Assembly (NCBI GenBank): GCA_947166955.1
Contig: CAMVGI010000055.1
Coordinates: forward strand, 1 to 7,727
Reading direction: 5' to 3'
DNA from: an uncultured Clostridia bacterium
Lineage (GTDB): Bacteria > Bacillota_A > Clostridia > Oscillospirales > Oscillospiraceae
Length of the DNA stretch: 7,727 bases
The notes below the pieces were generated by a model that was not told the DNA's origin, ran no database searches, and worked only from the letters and a program-made list of their open reading frames with translations. Made by a program: the position numbers and the translations under genes. Of the stretch, positions 7,101 to 7,727 are shown piece after piece. Within the stretch, counting starts at the first letter, position 1; each line of letters opens with the position of its first letter.

Positions 7101-7727
7101 ATTTTTGCCTGAGGAAACCAAGGTCCTGCGACGCCTGCTGGAAGGTCATGGAATAGCGGATCTGCGACCAGTCCACGGTTTCCCTGCTGGTCATATCGGC
7201 GCTTCCTCCGCCTCCTTGCCCGCTTGGCCCCACTTCGACGGGAGCCTCTCCGCCATTCTGGATCAGCACAGGGTTCGTCGCTTTTTCCGCAAACTGGTAC
7301 TTCAGGTCGCTCTCCACGGCGCGGTCATAGCTCAGATAGCTCACCGCGGTGTCTCCGGAGCTTTGGGCGGAGCCGCTGGTCAGCTCGCTTGTCCCTCTAT
7401 TGAGGGTATACGCCCCCCATGTGGCCGCGCGCTTGTCATAAGATTTGACCGTGGAAATCGTCAGATCCTTCATCTGCCAGTCGTCGTGGCTCGCTTTTCC
7501 GCCCTCATTTCCGCCTTCTTTTCCATCCAGCCAAACCTCGACGTTTGTGATCGCTTTCACGTTGCTGAGAGAGACGAAAAATCGAAGCTTCTGTCCTTTG
7601 GCGACGCCTTTATAATAGCCGACGTCCTCCATCGTGCCCTTCGCCGTGCCGCTGTACCACCAGCCGTTGAAATCTTGCGACAGCTCACGAACCTTAAGCG
7701 TGCCCGAATCCTTGGCATTGCCCTCAA
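4165..7727 (-). CDS. Large modular beta-repeat protein, probably exported; 5' end outside window
   Basis: The frame stays open from the TGA stop at 4165-4167 to the right edge, so the Met codon at 7630-7632 is internal and the true start lies outside. 1186 residues are visible; numbering here starts at the first full codon (7725). At least six segments share a pattern of hydrophobic-x-x-Gly, alternating hydrophobic strand residues, then V-x-x-I/L and another strand (near residues 42, 261, 439, 628, 768 and 905), separated by Val/Tyr-rich strand regions. Several are followed by a Trp strand, as in PLAT/LH2-type or jelly-roll beta sandwiches, but this fold call is weak. Residues about 1011-1128 look like an Ig-like domain, about 1133-1163 like a coiled coil, and the end is a Gly/Ala/Ser tail. 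Only two Cys occur, and there is no membrane helix or LPXTG motif in the visible part. This composition fits an exported or surface protein, but the signal peptide would be off-window. It is not recognised as a named family. It lies 3 bases upstream of the membrane-anchored Ig-like gene. Confidence 0.93.
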   Translation of the reverse strand, partial: EGNAKDSGTLKVRELSQDFNGWWYSGTAKGTMEDVGYYKGVAKGQKLRFFVSLSNVKAITNVEVWLDGKEGGNEGGKASHDDWQMKDLTISTVKSYDKRAATWGAYTLNRGTSELTSGSAQSSGDTAVSYLSYDRAVESDLKYQFAEKATNPVLIQNGGEAPVEVGPSGQGGGGSADMTSRETVDWSQIRYSMTFQQASQDLGFLRQKYLYTVQVNVGGESDASAEDGDCGSKNLFYFRLIFQHGSSSFVLANQQLSSDGFIAGASQSFNIATNEDYGEVTAVEIIPEDMSENSDMFDKLNIKSIKIKQNGSGTLVPVWTIGTVGWISIDYRDDAQMQSVTGMAGRGAEELTRTYAVDGSTYEVNLMIAIQTEGYPKDSEQFRGNLSAVVYYEKHTVSSVKEEIISDVTKSIYSYINHTPIGTPESIGGKTISDPSIMFRPGHTDRFFLSLSDVKSIRRIEFEVTSEVDTVWNISNVSIFQVNGKGRLIINANDEYEMAYEKGEEPKWLASSDSDSAPAYRQILEHYDKSHNTNTARINVNFGENRIEINPDAQQWTSVVTRAPVSENDTFNVFIYPESVNAPVATLRYTDVEDKTMQSSTGDMTVGIAGAAAPDTTDISTGKLDTTLYKGQEVFYRTNISAKNFAALNSVTIHSGQGTGLSGNVRAVVQRIRSGVVMNTWNLAGSGFTEPFGLQLSEVAASETQRQRVTLQFGTDTEISVLASEDPKNPNKRRNDIAVALNYLGDDPTGMELRSPYIYLTDQNYTQIRPGQVVELEFDQMNVAKITGITLVSTGDVKAVVDRAYATNERVAAKTGETVETKGAYSFVERLELAGAPYRMYASDTQSVRQLSLKFSTASSAADGISTGTNGPVRMTLGSYDQNGDLISTTYEDIRMYIADGATGFTSGSTVNVRMLVPNVEELRWIELEPYGASAGSAAERREAWTLKTLTATLGADEFTKECEVNQQIVEGTPLRMSLAEILMTADIYTGEEGDPQTVAGGSSTDLLISSGGTIRIVPHVVGSFEGFTASIVKVDTTTGAVGRASLDDTRGYTEASIAAKAAAATDAREAAIWKGAKPETGSFNAEGIEISFLPPRNYTGASVKYQIRIVSRESASSALTVNVTVASESDPIAQQLEDLAKVIEAEKLEKMQQKIDNLENSVGATGGAVAVSGGTGAENSDGTGA
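4170..4174 (-). promoter_or_regulatory. Ribosome binding site for the membrane-anchored gene
   Basis: GGGAG on the minus strand, 8 bases before the ATG at 4161. It overlaps the last codons of the upstream large gene, suggesting translational coupling. Confidence 0.75.
4237..4329 (-). other. Predicted coiled coil near the C-terminus of the large protein
   Basis: This stretch encodes a charged amphipathic helix with hydrophobic residues at 3/4 spacing (Leu-Leu-Ile, then Leu-Met-Ile-Leu-Val), rich in Glu, Lys and Gln. It follows the last beta domain directly and precedes a flexible tail that is mostly Gly, Ala, Ser and Thr. It could mediate oligomerisation or pairing with another product of the operon; that role is inferred. 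Confidence 0.6.
4936..7602 (-). repeat. Six degenerate beta-module repeats inside the large protein
   Basis: Landmark segments encoding the pattern x-G-x-x-x-x-(F/V)-x-(F/V) followed about 10 residues later by V-x-x-I/L-x-x-(I/V) lie at 7528-7602 (KGQKLRFFV), 6859-6945 (AGASQSFNI), 6334-6411 (PGHTDRFFL), 5764-5844 (KGQEVFYRT), 5347-5424 (PGQVVELEF) and 4936-5013 (SGSTVNVRM). The spacing shortens from about 219 and 178-189 residues to about 137-140 residues toward the C-terminus. The region before several landmarks also repeats loosely, as a strand like VALNY or MTLGSY followed by a polar linker and an aromatic strand. Alignment is by eye; the copies are diverged at nucleotide level. Confidence 0.6.

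Noticed and set aside
7630..7632. ATG as the start of the giant gene
   Set aside because: The same frame continues open for 31 more codons to the window edge with protein-like sequence (for example NGWWYSG), and no Shine-Dalgarno sequence precedes this ATG.

Overview
The window is a GC-rich bacterial segment packed with genes that all lie on the minus strand, so transcription runs from right to left. Shine-Dalgarno sequences (AAGGAG, GGGAG), an anti-anti-sigma (STAS) protein and the general protein style fit a high-GC member of the Bacillota (Clostridia, possibly gut-associated). That placement is an inference: there is no rRNA or other phylogenetic marker here. No tRNA, CRISPR array, insertion sequence or phage gene was seen.

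In transcription order the layout is as follows. (1) 7727-4165: a very large protein, open through the right window edge so its N-terminus is missing, built of repeated beta-rich modules with an Ig-like domain, a short coiled coil and a Gly/Ala/Ser tail at the C-terminus. (2) 4161-3340: a single-pass membrane-anchored protein whose exposed part looks like two tandem copies of a bacterial Ig-like (BIG2-type) domain. (3) 3337-2702: a small soluble protein of unknown function with a Lys/Ala/Glu-rich tail, starting at GTG. (4) 2674-353: a 773-residue soluble protein of unknown function with two clear and two degenerate copies of a module carrying RGGAGL and LSGHGG signatures. (5) 302 to beyond 1: a STAS-domain anti-sigma factor antagonist, open through the left edge.

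The first three genes are separated by 2-3 bases, the third and fourth by 27, and the fourth and fifth by 50. Each has its own ribosome binding site, so they probably form one operon whose promoter lies beyond the right edge. A reasonable inference is an envelope-associated structure (a large exposed or exported beta protein plus a membrane-anchored Ig-like protein) made together with two cytoplasmic proteins. The STAS protein at the end may link the locus to partner-switching regulation. None of the four larger genes could be assigned to a named family, and the set may be an undescribed system. The most distinctive parts are the RGGAGL/LSGHGG repeat protein and the modular beta-repeat protein.
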